Below, in pieces: positions 23,876-33,884 of a stretch of 42,836 nt of DNA. How positions within the stretch are numbered: the first letter of the stretch is position 1; each line of letters opens with the position of its first letter. The notes beneath the pieces were generated by a model. It was not told the origin of the DNA and did not search any database. It saw nothing but the letters and a program-made list of their open reading frames with translations. A program made the translations under genes and the position numbers. This DNA is from Nostoc sp. LEGE 12450 (GTDB lineage: Bacteria; Cyanobacteriota; Cyanobacteriia; Cyanobacteriales; Nostocaceae), in NCBI RefSeq assembly GCF_015206895.1, contig NZ_JADEXU010000064.1, positions 1 through 42,836 on the forward strand, given 5' to 3'.

Positions 23876-25570
23876 TTACTGGGCTGTTACCAAATAGGAT
23901 GAAGGAATTGGTTGGGCACGTCCAGCACTGACAAGTGCCTGGTAAACAAAGGCAGCAACCTCGGCTCTAGTCGCTTGACGATTAGGATTGAGTTGCTTTG
24001 CTGTGGGATAGTTGATTACTAGCTGCTGTGCAGTTGCAGCCGCAACAGGAGCGATCGCATAATTAGGAATCTGGGCAGCATCGGTATAAAAAGAAAGGAC
24101 GTTCTGATTATTCGCAGTTAAGCCCAAACCATTAGCTAAAGAGACTAGCGCCTGCACTCTGGGAATTTGCTGCTGTGGTTTAAAAGTGCCATCGGGATAA
24201 CCAGAAACAAATTGGCTCTGGTAAGCAGATTGAATTGCAGCGTAAGCCCAGAAATTTGTTGCTACATCTTTAAACTTAATACCTGCGCGTTTGGCTGGTG
24301 GTGTTAAAGCTTTAGTGACAATAGTGGCAAATTGAGCGCGGGTTACAGGTTCATTGGGTTTAAAGCTGCCATCAGGAAAGCCAGCAATAATATTTTGAGA
24401 AGCTAAAGCTTCGATGTAGGTTTTTGCCCAGTAATTTGCTGGCACATCCTTAAAGGCAACAGGCCCTCCAGGTGGTACATCAACAGCTGCGGCAACAAAA
24501 TCTACTGAGCCAAAAATCTTTTTCTGATCGATATCGTTGCCAACAGCGACAATTTTACTGGTTTTAGTGGCATTGTTCACATCATAACGAGTGTTATTGC
24601 GGATAAGATTACCACCAGGATTTTCGTTGGTGCCAAGGTCAGGTAAAGCACTAACAGTTGCTACTACACCATCCCGCTTATTGTTCTGAATGACATTCTT
24701 ACGCAATACAGGCTTCGCTGACTCTGAGATAAAAAGACCATCTTGGTTTTCGACGATTTGGTTTTCCACAATTAGGGGTGTGGAAGTACCACCGATCGCT
24801 AGACCAAAACCAGTATCCTGAAATAAATTACCCCGAATTTCTCCTTGAGCAGCTTTAGCAATTGAAATCCCATTGCCTTTGTTTTGGACAAAGATGTTAC
24901 TTTCAATTTTAGGATTGCCTGTACCCGTGACAAAAACACCCTCTCTAACACTGTTAGTAAAAGTACTGTTTTTGATAGTGGGATTAGTTGATTCCACCCA
25001 CACAGCCGTACCCCGGCTATTTGGGTTGGTAACGCTGACACCAGTAATAGTGGTATCTTGTTCGGCAAGGATGGTAATGTCTTGTCTAGCAAAGGTACGA
25101 CTAGTGTAGAAACCTCCACCTGTAATTAATATTGCCTGACCTTTACTAGCTTCATCACCTCGCAGTGTCACTCCTGGTTTAAGCAACAATGGGAAGGTTT
25201 CGCCACTTTCCTGGTTATAGTTCCCAGGTGCTAATTGAATAACTGCACCTGCTTGGGCTTGACTGAGAGCGAAACTGATGCTTTTGTAAGGTGCAGCTGA
25301 GGTTGTACCAGCACTAGCACTGTCTACACCCGTTGCGGGATTAACATAAATTGCTGCGGCGGTTGTCGGAACTTGTGCAGTGAGAGTTGGGGCGCTCGCT
25401 TTTGGGTGAGTCGCACCAGCATTAACAGCACCCGGTAGTAATATTGAACCGCAGTAAACCGCTAGCAAAGCCGTTAGTCCGGCTCCCCCGCGTAAAGTAT
25501 ATCTGAGATGACTGCTAGAAAGAAGGCGAAAATTTTTCGCTATAGAAATGTGAAAACCCCGATATTTCAT
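23876..25570 (-). CDS. Right-handed beta-helix protein with SLH domains
   Basis: A 564-residue exported envelope protein. The N-terminus (residues about 1-55) has basic residues and one hydrophobic segment (AGLTALLAVYCGSILLPGAV) ending in a probable cleavage region. About 75-340 carry a DUF1565/parallel beta-helix domain: YVNPATGVDSASAGTTSAAPY, PGNYN, GVTLRGDE, then Asn-rich rungs such as NPTIKNSTF, NPKIESNIF and GEIRGNLF. About 370-550 hold three SLH domains (FKDVPANYWAKTYIEALAS, FKDVATNFWAYAAIQSAYQS and RATRAEVAAFVYQAL regions). The SLH part should bind secondary cell-wall polymer or peptidoglycan while the helix faces outward, perhaps a polysaccharide-binding or lyase-like fold. No catalytic residues were identified. 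Confidence 0.85.
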   Translation of the reverse strand: MKYRGFHISIAKNFRLLSSSHLRYTLRGGAGLTALLAVYCGSILLPGAVNAGATHPKASAPTLTAQVPTTAAAIYVNPATGVDSASAGTTSAAPYKSISFALSQAQAGAVIQLAPGNYNQESGETFPLLLKPGVTLRGDEASKGQAILITGGGFYTSRTFARQDITILAEQDTTITGVSVTNPNSRGTAVWVESTNPTIKNSTFTNSVREGVFVTGTGNPKIESNIFVQNKGNGISIAKAAQGEIRGNLFQDTGFGLAIGGTSTPLIVENQIVENQDGLFISESAKPVLRKNVIQNNKRDGVVATVSALPDLGTNENPGGNLIRNNTRYDVNNATKTSKIVAVGNDIDQKKIFGSVDFVAAAVDVPPGGPVAFKDVPANYWAKTYIEALASQNIIAGFPDGSFKPNEPVTRAQFATIVTKALTPPAKRAGIKFKDVATNFWAYAAIQSAYQSQFVSGYPDGTFKPQQQIPRVQALVSLANGLGLTANNQNVLSFYTDAAQIPNYAIAPVAAATAQQLVINYPTAKQLNPNRQATRAEVAAFVYQALVSAGRAQPIPSSYLVTAQ

Positions 25571-26028
25571 TTTTTCCGTCTGTGATGTGCTGAATTACGG
25601 TATGTCGAACAAGGTTGAAACTAGCAGTCTTGTAGCTGCTGTCAAACCCATGCAAAACTATACTGGATGATTAGCACTGATTCAGCTAATTTCCTTAGAT
25701 ACATCACAGAACTTATACATTAGTTATATTATTTTATTCAGAAAATTTTACTAGTACAAGATGGTACAAGTTTGCCTACCTTTAACAAAGGGATTTTGCC
25801 CCTTCTTAAGCCCTAAGTCTACTTAATTGAGATGGTAGCTGGATTTTTGCCAATCTCTAGGCTTTCAGGATAAGGCAATGTCTATCGTTGTTTTGTCTAA
25901 GCGCTCATCCTGTCTTTGCTTCGATTACTAAATTATTTATTTTTTGGTATTTCCTAAAGCCAGATGCCGCAACTAATTCTACTGGAATATCATCACAGGA
26001 AAAGCAAATCTATTGGAAATTGGGAGAA
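25571..26028. other. Divergent intergenic region
   Basis: 458 bases between the start of the beta-helix/SLH gene (-) and the DUF1400 gene (+). It should contain both promoters. I see no repeat, RNA gene or clear promoter boxes. Confidence 0.4.
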
Positions 26029-26565
26029 ATGCGTTTTAAATTGTTGGGGTTGCGTCGCACCTTAATTTTACTAGGTAGTACCTGTCTTATACTTTTGTCT
26101 ACTCCTACCTTTGCTGCGGAACGAGTAGTGCTGAACTATGGTATCTTCCGTGAATCACTTTCAGTAGCTGAACTATCCACCTTTGCCCAAACAGGTGAAC
26201 TTTCACGTTCATTACGAGTTGATTTTGCGTTAGCACGACAAGATCCTAAAGCCATTCGTCAGTATTTAACGGAGCCTGTGAAAGTAAACCTAGTATTTTT
26301 AGATAGAGTTCTGAATAGCCAGATTGGTAATATTATTTTGGATCAAATTAGTCAAGTTATTTATACACCGTCTCGGAGAGCAGATCGGCAGGCTTTGCGA
26401 TCTGCTTTGGTACTTTCTGCAAGTCAAGATGGACAGGTGTCGCTAATCGAAATTATTCAAAATTATCCCACTAATGAAGTGGAAGTTGATGGCAAACGCT
26501 TGGAGGGTGCATACCGTCAACTTCGTCGCTTGCAAACAAGCCTACAAGATTTACTCAATTTTTAG
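26029..26565 (+). CDS. DUF1400-domain exported protein
   Basis: A 178-residue exported protein made of a signal peptide (about 1-29, RFKLLGLRRTLILLGSTCLI...TFAA) and one DUF1400 domain. That domain is usually the N-terminal part of cyanobacterial alpha/beta hydrolases and occurs alone here: VVLNYGIFRESLSVAELSTF, RQYLTEPVKVN, VLNSQIGNIILDQISQVIY, ALRSALVLSAS, and NYPTNEVEVDG. No hydrolase follows, so this may be a free-standing regulator or binding domain. The frame is open from 25888, but ATG 26029 with GGGAG just upstream starts the signal peptide. Its last four bases overlap the end of the convergent small gene. Confidence 0.75.
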   Translation: MRFKLLGLRRTLILLGSTCLILLSTPTFAAERVVLNYGIFRESLSVAELSTFAQTGELSRSLRVDFALARQDPKAIRQYLTEPVKVNLVFLDRVLNSQIGNIILDQISQVIYTPSRRADRQALRSALVLSASQDGQVSLIEIIQNYPTNEVEVDGKRLEGAYRQLRRLQTSLQDLLNF

Positions 26566-26759
26566 TAAGCTAAAGTTTCTAAAGTTTCCCTTAAATACCT
26601 TTGTACCTGCTGTTCCAAGCGAATTCCGTGTAATTGAGCATCACGTTCTAGTTGCCAGCGTTGAAAACCGGAACTAGTGGAGATCGCACATTTGAGGCTA
26701 TACCAAATTTCAGTATCAGCAGAAAATTGGCGATCGCTAGAAGCTGGAATTTGAGCCAT
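26562..26759 (-). CDS. Small hypothetical protein, 65 residues
   Basis: A 65-residue soluble protein rich in Arg, Gln and Glu: SSDRQFSADTEIWYSLKCAI, a Trp-containing helix (SGFQRWQLERDAQ) and a C-terminal helix LEQQVQRYLRETLETLAY. I believe similar small proteins are conserved in filamentous cyanobacteria but know no function. Its stop overlaps the end of the DUF1400 gene by four bases (tail to tail). Confidence 0.6.
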   Translation of the reverse strand: MAQIPASSDRQFSADTEIWYSLKCAISTSSGFQRWQLERDAQLHGIRLEQQVQRYLRETLETLAY

Positions 26760-26902
26760 AGTTCCTCATTCCTTTATTTTTACTTGCAAGGTAATTGGGC
26801 ATTGGGTATGGGGCATTGGGCATCGGTAATTTCCCGATTCTTCTCTGTCCCTCTGCTTCCCTAATGCTTATTTTTAGCCTTTTAAAGTAAATAATATTAC
26901 TT

Positions 26903-27532
26903 TCAGGGCTGTGATGAATCTGTATTAATCCTAAACAAGGATTGCAATAATCGGGGCACGATTTGATTAACCCGAACCCCTAAAATTGTGAAATCTTGCT
27001 TAATCTTTTCTAAAGATAATGGTTCTATGCCAGCGAATTCTGTCTCATTAATCACTAAAACTCGCATTACACTCACAGGTATTTGTAAAAATAGATTGCT
27101 GGCCAAAAATGCCAATCCTGCAAGCACTAATGCAACGCTACGCCATTGTGGAAGAAATTTAGCTGAATCTGCTACTAATGGGGCAAATTGGTAAAGATGC
27201 CACAGCACCAAAATCGACAATACTGCTGCCACTAATGCCAGGATACGATTTAACTTTGTATTAATTAAACAGAGAATTTTTCGCTGCCGCTCAGTCAGAT
27301 TTTCTGGCTTTAGTGCTATTCCTAAAAGAGCGAATATATAAAAAGGGCGACGTAACTGCATCCATAGCAGGGGGAGAATACCAATGGCGGCAACTAAAAA
27401 TAGCTCCATCCAGACTGGCAAAAACGGCTCGCCTACAGACAAAAATATTAAGCAGAGTACTAAAAAAACAGGCAACGTCGCCAATCCAGCGACGTGAATC
27501 CACAAAATAGGTTCAGAGCGAAATGAATGCAT
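26903..27532 (-). CDS. Conserved cyanobacterial multi-pass membrane protein
   Basis: A 209-residue integral membrane protein. Hydrophobic segments lie at about residues 9-32 (LWIHVAGLATLPVFLVLCLI), 41-58 (MELFLVAAIGILPLLWMQ), 64-75, 98-115 (ILALVAAVLSILVLWHLY) and 133-153 (VALVLAGLAFLASNLFLQ). A soluble C-terminus follows. The opening SEPILWIH and LPVWMELF pattern matches a family annotated in cyanobacteria as low-complexity tail membrane protein; here the tail is short. Function is unknown. It lies 103 bases downstream of infB in the same direction, with a repeat-rich gap, so read-through is possible. Confidence 0.65.
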   Translation of the reverse strand: MHSFRSEPILWIHVAGLATLPVFLVLCLIFLSVGEPFLPVWMELFLVAAIGILPLLWMQLRRPFYIFALLGIALKPENLTERQRKILCLINTKLNRILALVAAVLSILVLWHLYQFAPLVADSAKFLPQWRSVALVLAGLAFLASNLFLQIPVSVMRVLVINETEFAGIEPLSLEKIKQDFTILGVRVNQIVPRLLQSLFRINTDSSQP

Positions 27533-27553
27533 AGTAAAAAGTTATGAGTTAAG

Positions 27554-27592
27554 AGTTAGGAGCTTGGAATTAGCAGTCTTTAACTCCTAACT
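27554..27592. repeat. Heptamer-like repeats forming an inverted repeat
   Basis: AGTTAGGAG (27554-27562) pairs with CTCCTAACT (27584-27592). The area 27540-27620 is built of degenerate CTCCTAA/TTAGGAG units, like the short tandem heptamer repeats of heterocystous cyanobacteria. It may serve as the infB terminator. Confidence 0.45.
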
Positions 27593-27635
27593 CCTAATTT
27601 ATTACTCCTAACTTCTAACCATTTTACCCTTAACA

Positions 27636-30600
27636 CTATCTCGTTAAGGTGAGAGTGCGGCGCTTTGTAACCATCTGATAGGATTCGATGATGTCACCTT
27701 CAACCCAATCATTGAATTTATCCATACCGACACCGCATTCATAACCGGCGTTGACTTCACGGGCATCTTCTTTCATCCGTTTTAGGGAATCAAGGACACC
27801 TTCGTAAATCACCTTACCGCCGCGTCGTACCCTGACTTTGCAGTTACGAACTAGCTTGCCAGATTGAACGTAGCAACCGGCAACAGCACCGCGACCGACT
27901 GGGAAGACGGCACGAACTTCGGTTTGACCCAAGGGTTCTTCAACCAACTCTGGTTCCAAAAGACCTTCCAAGGCATCTTGGATATCTTCTAGGAGTTTGT
28001 AGATGACGTTGTATTCCCGGACATCTACACCCGCTTCATCGGCGGCTTGTCTAGCGCCACTAGCGAAGGTGGTATTGAAACCAATAATTACAGCGTTACT
28101 GGCAGCTGCTAAGTCGATGTCTGTCTCGGTGATTTCCCCAGCAGTAGCCAAGAGCATCCGAATTTGGACTTCGTTTTGCGGGATTTGCTTGAGGGCTCCC
28201 ACAATGGCTTCTACAGAACCTTGTACGTCTCCTTTCAAGATCAAGTTGAGTTCTTTCAACTCGCCTTCTTGTGCTTGAGCCGATAAGGTTGTGAGGGTAA
28301 CACGTCCCTGTAACAGGCGGGATAGGCGTTGTCTGTCGGCGCGATCGCTAGCGAGAGCTCTGGCTTCTTTTTCGTTCTGGAAGACCTCGAACTCGTCGCC
28401 TGCTGCTGGCACATCACTTAACCCCAATACCTCGACAGCAAAGGAAGGAGAAGCGATATCCACTCTCTTGCCTCTGTCATCCACCATCGCCCGGACTTTA
28501 CCGAAGGCCGAGCCAGCTACTAAGATATCTCCCACATGCAGGGTGCCATTCTGAATTAGCAAGGTAGCAACTGCTCCCTTGGCTTTATCCAGATGTGCTT
28601 CAATGACAGTTCCTTTGGCGGTACGATCTGGGTTAGCAGATAGTTCTCCAACTTCTGCTACCAAGAGAATCATTTCTAAGAGCGTATCCAGATTTTCACC
28701 TCTGATGGCGCTCACGGGAACCATAATTGTCTCACCACCCCAATCTTCTGCGGTCAGACCATACTGGGTCAGTTCTTGTTTCACCCGCTCTGGCTGTGCC
28801 CCTTCTTTATCAATCTTGTTGATTGCAACAACAATTGGCACTCCCGCAGCTTGAGCGTGGCTAATAGCTTCAATGGTTTGGGGACGGACACCATCATCAG
28901 CAGCCACTACTAACACGGCAATGTCTGTTACCCTAGCTCCTCTGGCCCGCATCGCCGTAAAGGCTTCGTGACCAGGGGTATCCAGGAAGACTATCTGCTG
29001 TGGTTTGCCCTCATGTACCACATCCACATGGTACGCACCAATGTGCTGAGTGATACCGCCAGCTTCGCCAGCAGCCACTTTGGTTTTGCGGATTGAGTCG
29101 AGTAGGGTTGTTTTACCGTGGTCTACGTGACCCATAATTGTCACGACAGGCGGACGGCGATGAAGATATTCTTGGTCTTCTGCGCCGACCATTTCCGTAA
29201 TTTTCCGAGCTTCTGCTTCTCGCTCGACGGTTTCAACTTCTATTTCTAGTTCTTTTCCTACCAGGGTAATTGTGGGAATATCCAGATTTTGGGTGATACT
29301 CACCGCCATGCCTTTGAGGAACAGGATTTTGACAATCTCTGTATCAGGAACGGCTAAAACGTCGGACAGTTCTTGTACAGTTAACGGCCCTGTGATCGTC
29401 ACCTTTTCGGGACGATCGCGCTTTGTATCAGCTTCTTGTTGGCGACGGTTATTGTGATGGTCGCGGTTAGAACCAGACTTAGAACCAGGTTTTCTACTTC
29501 CTCTAGCAGTTGGGGCGCTAGCAAGGCTTGCACCCGGCATCTGTACAGGTCGAGTCGCTTTTGGTTTGGGAGGACGAGCGATGGAAAGGCTGACTTGGAC
29601 GGTTGCTGGTGAGTCGATATCGTCATCATCCAACAAATCTTCTTCAAATTCATCATCCAATATCGGCTTGATCCGCTTGCCTTTTACGCCAGCTTTAGCC
29701 TTCTCTTTAACTTCGTCGATTATTTCCTCTTCTACCCACTTTTTGCCGCCTTTGGTCGGGCGAGGCGGACTTGGGCGTTTTAAGTCGAGGAGATCGGGTG
29801 TAACTGGCTCATCACCCAGTCCTTGAGACTTGCCCGCTATTCCTGACATTTGTCTGGGTGGAGTAGCGATCGGCATTGCGGCTGCTACTGATTCACCAGG
29901 ACGCGCTGGTCTGGGTCTTTGCCCCTCTCCTAGTTGTGATGGTGCAGATGGTCGATTGCCTCTCTGCTCTGGTCTGGTGGGTGCAGGGGTAGGTCGAGCC
30001 TGTCTTTGTGGCGCAGATTGTGGAGACTGGTCAGTTGGCAGTTTAGCAACTCTGGGTTTAATCTGCTCGCGATCGCCTTCAACGGGACGTAGCCGTTGGT
30101 CGCGTTTGAGAATCGGTTTATCTGCTTGAGATACCGGCTCATCTGACACTTGGGCTACTTCTGCTTGGGCAACTTCTGCCGATGGTCTTGCCGGAGGGCT
30201 AACTAATTGCGGTTTGATCGGTTTTTCCGATTTCGGTCTCGGTGGAACTACTTTTTCCGGTTTTTGGGATGCTACTTTTTCCGGTGCCTGACTTGGATTA
30301 GGTGTTTGTTCCAAGTCGGTGACAGGAGGTTGCTCTTGAGTCTCAGATTGAGTCCGGGGCACAGGTCGAGTTGGTGCTGCCGGCTTCATGGGTGAGGCTG
30401 GTGTAGCAAAAGGCCGTGGAGGTGAGGGAGGATTAGCTTCAGACAAGGCAGCTTGGGTATTGTTGGCAACTGACGCCTCTGGGGCGTTGGAGGTAGTATT
30501 TCTCAATATTTTGGGTTTGCGTATTTCCAAAATTTGCTGTTTGTGGGGTGCAGCAGGTCGGTTACGTCCGCCGTTTGGTGGTGAATTTGGCTTATGGCTG

Positions 30601-30806
30601 GTTGTACCTAGTTCCTTTTTGGCTGAAACATTCGTAGCTGCGAGCTTTTCTGCTGCCGTGCGGATGTTTTCTGCCTCGGATTCTGAAATCGTGCTGCTAT
30701 GACTTTTGACCGCGATACTGAGCTGGTCGCAAATTGCTAGTAGCTCTTTGTTATCCAAATTCAATTCCTTTGATAATTCATAGATTCTAACTTTGCCGTT
30801 GGTCAT
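27636..30806 (-). CDS. infB: Translation initiation factor IF-2
   Basis: A 1056-residue GTPase that brings fMet-tRNA to the 30S subunit and promotes subunit joining. The N-terminus has the IF2N fold ([20 protein letters not shown]). About residues 90-440 are a long Pro/Arg-rich, disordered region. A second IF2N region precedes the G domain at about 555: G1 [13 protein letters not shown]3 DTPGHEAF, and G4 NKID. Beta-barrel domains II and IV and the C-terminal fMet-tRNA binding part end at [10 protein letters not shown]. Length is typical for cyanobacteria. It is the last gene of the rimP-nusA-ylxR-infB set, separated from ylxR by a 482-base gap. Confidence 0.97.
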   Translation of the reverse strand: MTNGKVRIYELSKELNLDNKELLAICDQLSIAVKSHSSTISESEAENIRTAAEKLAATNVSAKKELGTTSHKPNSPPNGGRNRPAAPHKQQILEIRKPKILRNTTSNAPEASVANNTQAALSEANPPSPPRPFATPASPMKPAAPTRPVPRTQSETQEQPPVTDLEQTPNPSQAPEKVASQKPEKVVPPRPKSEKPIKPQLVSPPARPSAEVAQAEVAQVSDEPVSQADKPILKRDQRLRPVEGDREQIKPRVAKLPTDQSPQSAPQRQARPTPAPTRPEQRGNRPSAPSQLGEGQRPRPARPGESVAAAMPIATPPRQMSGIAGKSQGLGDEPVTPDLLDLKRPSPPRPTKGGKKWVEEEIIDEVKEKAKAGVKGKRIKPILDDEFEEDLLDDDDIDSPATVQVSLSIARPPKPKATRPVQMPGASLASAPTARGSRKPGSKSGSNRDHHNNRRQQEADTKRDRPEKVTITGPLTVQELSDVLAVPDTEIVKILFLKGMAVSITQNLDIPTITLVGKELEIEVETVEREAEARKITEMVGAEDQEYLHRRPPVVTIMGHVDHGKTTLLDSIRKTKVAAGEAGGITQHIGAYHVDVVHEGKPQQIVFLDTPGHEAFTAMRARGARVTDIAVLVVAADDGVRPQTIEAISHAQAAGVPIVVAINKIDKEGAQPERVKQELTQYGLTAEDWGGETIMVPVSAIRGENLDTLLEMILLVAEVGELSANPDRTAKGTVIEAHLDKAKGAVATLLIQNGTLHVGDILVAGSAFGKVRAMVDDRGKRVDIASPSFAVEVLGLSDVPAAGDEFEVFQNEKEARALASDRADRQRLSRLLQGRVTLTTLSAQAQEGELKELNLILKGDVQGSVEAIVGALKQIPQNEVQIRMLLATAGEITETDIDLAAASNAVIIGFNTTFASGARQAADEAGVDVREYNVIYKLLEDIQDALEGLLEPELVEEPLGQTEVRAVFPVGRGAVAGCYVQSGKLVRNCKVRVRRGGKVIYEGVLDSLKRMKEDAREVNAGYECGVGMDKFNDWVEGDIIESYQMVTKRRTLTLTR

Positions 30807-31288
30807 CCACTCTTCCCCTTTAATTTACAGTTTTAGCGGATGGTTGCCTGGTTTGCGACATCTCCATCCTTGGATTACTGTTTTTAGACCGCCGTTTAGT
30901 TTTTGCCGGTGCCTCCAATCAGGAAAGAGAGATGTTTCGGTTTAATAATGGCATCCCCACCAGGAATGATGGTTGAGGGACACCCATAAAAATTTTTTAA
31001 ATAAAAGATTTTTATAGGAATCCTTGACGCCGAACTGCGCCTGAGCGCTACCAGGTTGCCATTTTGTAGTTTTTTGTTTTGTTGATTCTGAATCTTCCAC
31101 AACACAATCGATTACATCTTGTTCTGGGAATCTTGCCTCGCCCCTCTTAAATTATTGGAGAGTCGAATGCCTTTTACACCCATTTACTATTTTGGCACTA
31201 ACCTTAACGATCAACAGAGGGTGTGATGAAAGCAGGACTTCGGCTTTGGCACAATTCCTCTAGCGATGATGTCACAAAGTTATTCCAA
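30807..31288. other. Long gap between ylxR and infB
   Basis: 482 bases where most bacteria have almost none between these genes. No ORF of merit was found. AAAAATTTTTTAAATAAAAGATTTTT around 30989-31015 forms an AT-rich inverted repeat. It may hold a separate infB promoter or leader. Confidence 0.4.
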
Positions 31289-31558
31289 TTAAATTTGGTT
31301 TTGGGTATTGCTGCTGGCTAGACGTTGCGACAAGCTTTGGTACAGTGTTTCTGGCACTGATGCATGTAGCGATCGCCCTAGTCGATTTTTTTTTTGAGCC
31401 GCTTGTAAGCAACTCGTTTGCGGACAAATATAGGCAGAACGCCCCATGCCCTGATCTAATTGTACCTTTCCCGATGGAAAGACGCGGACAATCCGCCAAA
31501 ACTCATCTTTTGAGCCTACTTTCCGGCAACTAATACAGCGCCGATAATTTGGTTTCAT
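31289..31558 (-). CDS. ylxR: YlxR-family RNA-binding protein
   Basis: An 89-residue protein of the YlxR (DUF448) family; in Bacillus subtilis its homologue modulates RNase P. Seen: YRRCISCRKVGSKDEFWRIV with the paired cysteines, then GRSAYICPQTSCLQAAQKKN and a final Gln/Ser-rich tail. The hallmark GRG(A)Y-C is present as GRSAYIC. It lies between nusA and infB, the standard place. A typical 30-residue longer version or L7Ae fusion is absent. Confidence 0.9.
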   Translation of the reverse strand: MKPNYRRCISCRKVGSKDEFWRIVRVFPSGKVQLDQGMGRSAYICPQTSCLQAAQKKNRLGRSLHASVPETLYQSLSQRLASSNTQNQI

Positions 31559-31706
31559 CAGTTTTTTGCGATCTCAGTCCAGCATTCTGGGTGTAAAAAT
31601 AAGTTTTTTATTACTATTTTTTACTTATACCAAGGTGTCTTTCAGGAAATAATCCTTGAGACTCGGACTACAATCAACATTATCAAAACTTTACAAGGTT
31701 AATCAA

Positions 31707-32990
31707 TTATTCGTCATCGTTATTGTCAAAACTATCCTCATCCTCTAATTCGTCCTGATTTTCATCTTCTAATTCTTCGTCGAATTCAAGCTCATCTTCC
31801 TCTGTCTGATATTTTGCTCTAACAGCGGTAAATTTCTCATCCTCTCCGGCATAGTCGTATTTAGCTTTGTCTTTGATATCTATTTTCCAACCAGTCAGGC
31901 GGGCTGCCAAACGGACGTTTTGTCCTTCTTTACCAATAGCTAAACTTAGTTGATCTTCAGCCACAAGTACGTGAGTTTGCCGGGATTCTGGGTCCATAAG
32001 GCGTACTTCATCCACCCGTGCTGGACTTAAGGCATTAGCGATGTACGTTGCTGGGTCTGGCGACCAGCGAATTACATCTATTTTTTCACCGCGTAATTCG
32101 TTTACTACCACTTGAATTCGCGATCCCCTGGCTCCGATACAAGCACCAACTGGGTCTACATCGCGATCAAGGGTATCTACTGCTATTTTAGTCCGGGGAC
32201 CGACATAACGGGAGGGGGGGTTTGCCTCCCTTGCTACGGCAACAATCCGTACTACTTCATCTTCGATTTCTGGGACTTCGTTGGCAAACAGATAAACGAC
32301 TAAACCGGCATCAGCACGAGACACCAGCAACTGTGGTCCTCGTTGCTGACCTTGGGAGACTTTTTTCAGATATACCTTGAAGGTGGCATTTGCCCGATAA
32401 TTATCGTTAGGCAACTGTTCCCGCTTCGGTAATTCGGCTTCTACTTCTGGCTGACCAAAGCCACTGCTAACTGCCAAAACCACAGATTGCCGCTCAAACC
32501 GTAGGACTCTTGCTTGCAAAACAGTTCCTTCTAAATCTTGGAACTCTTCTTGCACCATCTGGCGCTGTTGATCCCGTAATTTTTGCGCCAATACTTGCTT
32601 GGTTTGCATTGCCGCCATCCGACCAAATTCTCCTTGGTCGGGAGTCACATCTAGTACAACAGAGTCCCCTAACTGCGCTTCGGGAGCTACCTGTTGAACT
32701 TCGTCTAGAGAAATTTGATGGTCTGTGTTATTAACTTCTTCAACGATGGTTTTGGTGGAAAGAACGCGAAATCCCTCTCCGTCAATATCGAGTTCTACTT
32801 CAAAATTTTCAAAATAATCTTCGTCAAACTGTTTTCGCTCTAAATTTTGGGCGCGACGATAACGTTCGTAGCCTTTGAGTAGTGCTTCTCTAATAGCTGA
32901 TTGAACTGCAAGACGGGGTAAATTCCGCTCACGACTTATACTTTCAATTAATTCTTTTAATCCAGGTAAAGTAACCATTGACATAAGCAA
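31707..32990 (-). CDS. nusA: Transcription termination/antitermination factor NusA
   Basis: A 427-residue RNA polymerase accessory factor controlling pausing and termination. Domain order: N-terminal polymerase-binding domain (about 1-130, ISRERNLPRLAVQSAIREAL), S1 domain (about 135-205, LEGTVLQARVLRFERQSVVL), KH1 (about 230-300) and KH2 (about 305-375) with GACIGARGSRIQ and AIGKEGQNVRLAARLTGW. The last 45 residues are almost entirely acidic (EDE repeats) and replace the E. coli AR domains. GGAGATTGC upstream supports the start. It is 148 bases upstream of ylxR and 180 bases downstream of rimP. Confidence 0.96.
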   Translation of the reverse strand: MLMSMVTLPGLKELIESISRERNLPRLAVQSAIREALLKGYERYRRAQNLERKQFDEDYFENFEVELDIDGEGFRVLSTKTIVEEVNNTDHQISLDEVQQVAPEAQLGDSVVLDVTPDQGEFGRMAAMQTKQVLAQKLRDQQRQMVQEEFQDLEGTVLQARVLRFERQSVVLAVSSGFGQPEVEAELPKREQLPNDNYRANATFKVYLKKVSQGQQRGPQLLVSRADAGLVVYLFANEVPEIEDEVVRIVAVAREANPPSRYVGPRTKIAVDTLDRDVDPVGACIGARGSRIQVVVNELRGEKIDVIRWSPDPATYIANALSPARVDEVRLMDPESRQTHVLVAEDQLSLAIGKEGQNVRLAARLTGWKIDIKDKAKYDYAGEDEKFTAVRAKYQTEEDELEFDEELEDENQDELEDEDSFDNNDDE

Positions 32991-33170
32991 TCTCCTTTAA
33001 AAAGCAGGGAGTGGGGGCTGAAAACTACGCATTAAATAGAACCAGGGATTAGAGAATAGCTTTACACTAGCCCCTAATCTCTAGTCCTTAGTTCCTAAAC
33101 TCTAGGCCCGAAACTCTAGCCTTGAGCGAATGGCACTCTAGTCTGTAATTCCTAAGCCCTAGCCCTTTGT
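32991..33170. repeat. Degenerate ACTCTAG repeats between rimP and nusA
   Basis: The gap contains at least three ACTCTAG units and related CTAGTCC/CTAGCCC units between about 33080 and 33165, resembling short tandem repeats of Nostoc intergenic DNA. No gene or clear terminator is visible. Confidence 0.4.
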
Positions 33171-33632
33171 TTATCGGCGCTCGTCTAGCTGCACCTTAGC
33201 AATTAGGGAGCGGGGAATTTCGACTACACGACCTTTTTGGTTTAAGTAAAGTGTTGTCTCATCCCGGCGAATCAACTGACCAATCCACTCTTGTTGTCCG
33301 TCGTAGGGAAGCGTTGTGGAAATAATGACAGGAAATCCTTTAAAAGAAATAAACTCCCTGTCTGTTACCAGTTGCCGCGAAATACCAGGACTAGACACTT
33401 CCAAGACGTATGTATCTGGAACGATTTCCGCAGCATCTAAGGAGGCTTCTAAAGCACGGCTCATCCTCTCACAATCATTCAATCCGGTGTCTTGCTGAGG
33501 ATTGCGAATGTCTACCCGCAACACTGGTGGACTTTGGTGAGTGTGAAAGACCACGCCAACCACTTCCAATCCCAGTTCTTCTGCTACTGGTGTCGCCAAA
33601 TCAATAATTTGTGGAACTAAAGGATGAGCCAT
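33171..33632 (-). CDS. rimP: Ribosome maturation factor RimP
   Basis: A 153-residue factor for 30S subunit maturation. The N-terminal domain has [20 protein letters not shown], and the conserved middle [29 protein letters not shown] is followed by an SH3-like C-terminal domain ([22 protein letters not shown]). An in-frame ATG at 33770 would add 46 residues without family similarity; ATG 33632 (MAHPLVPQ) gives the normal length. It is the first gene of the nusA-infB operon. A terminator-like hairpin lies 19 bases before its start, so expression may be set by attenuation. Confidence 0.93.
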   Translation of the reverse strand: MAHPLVPQIIDLATPVAEELGLEVVGVVFHTHQSPPVLRVDIRNPQQDTGLNDCERMSRALEASLDAAEIVPDTYVLEVSSPGISRQLVTDREFISFKGFPVIISTTLPYDGQQEWIGQLIRRDETTLYLNQKGRVVEIPRSLIAKVQLDERR

Positions 33633-33644
33633 GAGAGAATTCAA

Positions 33645-33670
33645 TAAAAAAAGTGGGCACTGACCCACTT
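33645..33670 (-). promoter_or_regulatory. Intrinsic-terminator-like hairpin in the rimP leader
   Basis: On the minus strand AAGTGGG-TCAGTG-CCCACTT is followed by five more T residues, giving a 7-bp stem, 6-base loop and a T7 tract. It ends about 13 bases before the rimP ATG at 33632. No promoter fits between hairpin and start, so rimP transcription must pass through it, or the stem must cover the ribosome binding site. Confidence 0.6.
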
Positions 33671-33884
33671 CCTGCGATAGGTATATCTTCCAAGAAGTCT
33701 TGTGACGAATCAATGATGATTCGCCCTCATTCGAGTTTAGCGCATTTAATGGATAGTCGAGTATAGGCATTGGGTATGGGGTACAAGAGGCAAAGGGGCA
33801 GTTCTTGCAAGGAGCAAAGGGAAAAGGTAATTTTGATTCTCCCCGTTGCTCCCTGCTCCTGCTCCCCGACTTCTTCTGCTCTCT

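Noticed and set aside
28003..30702. Several + strand frames of 60-104 codons opposite infB
   Set aside because: They are shadows of the long, compositionally biased infB frame.
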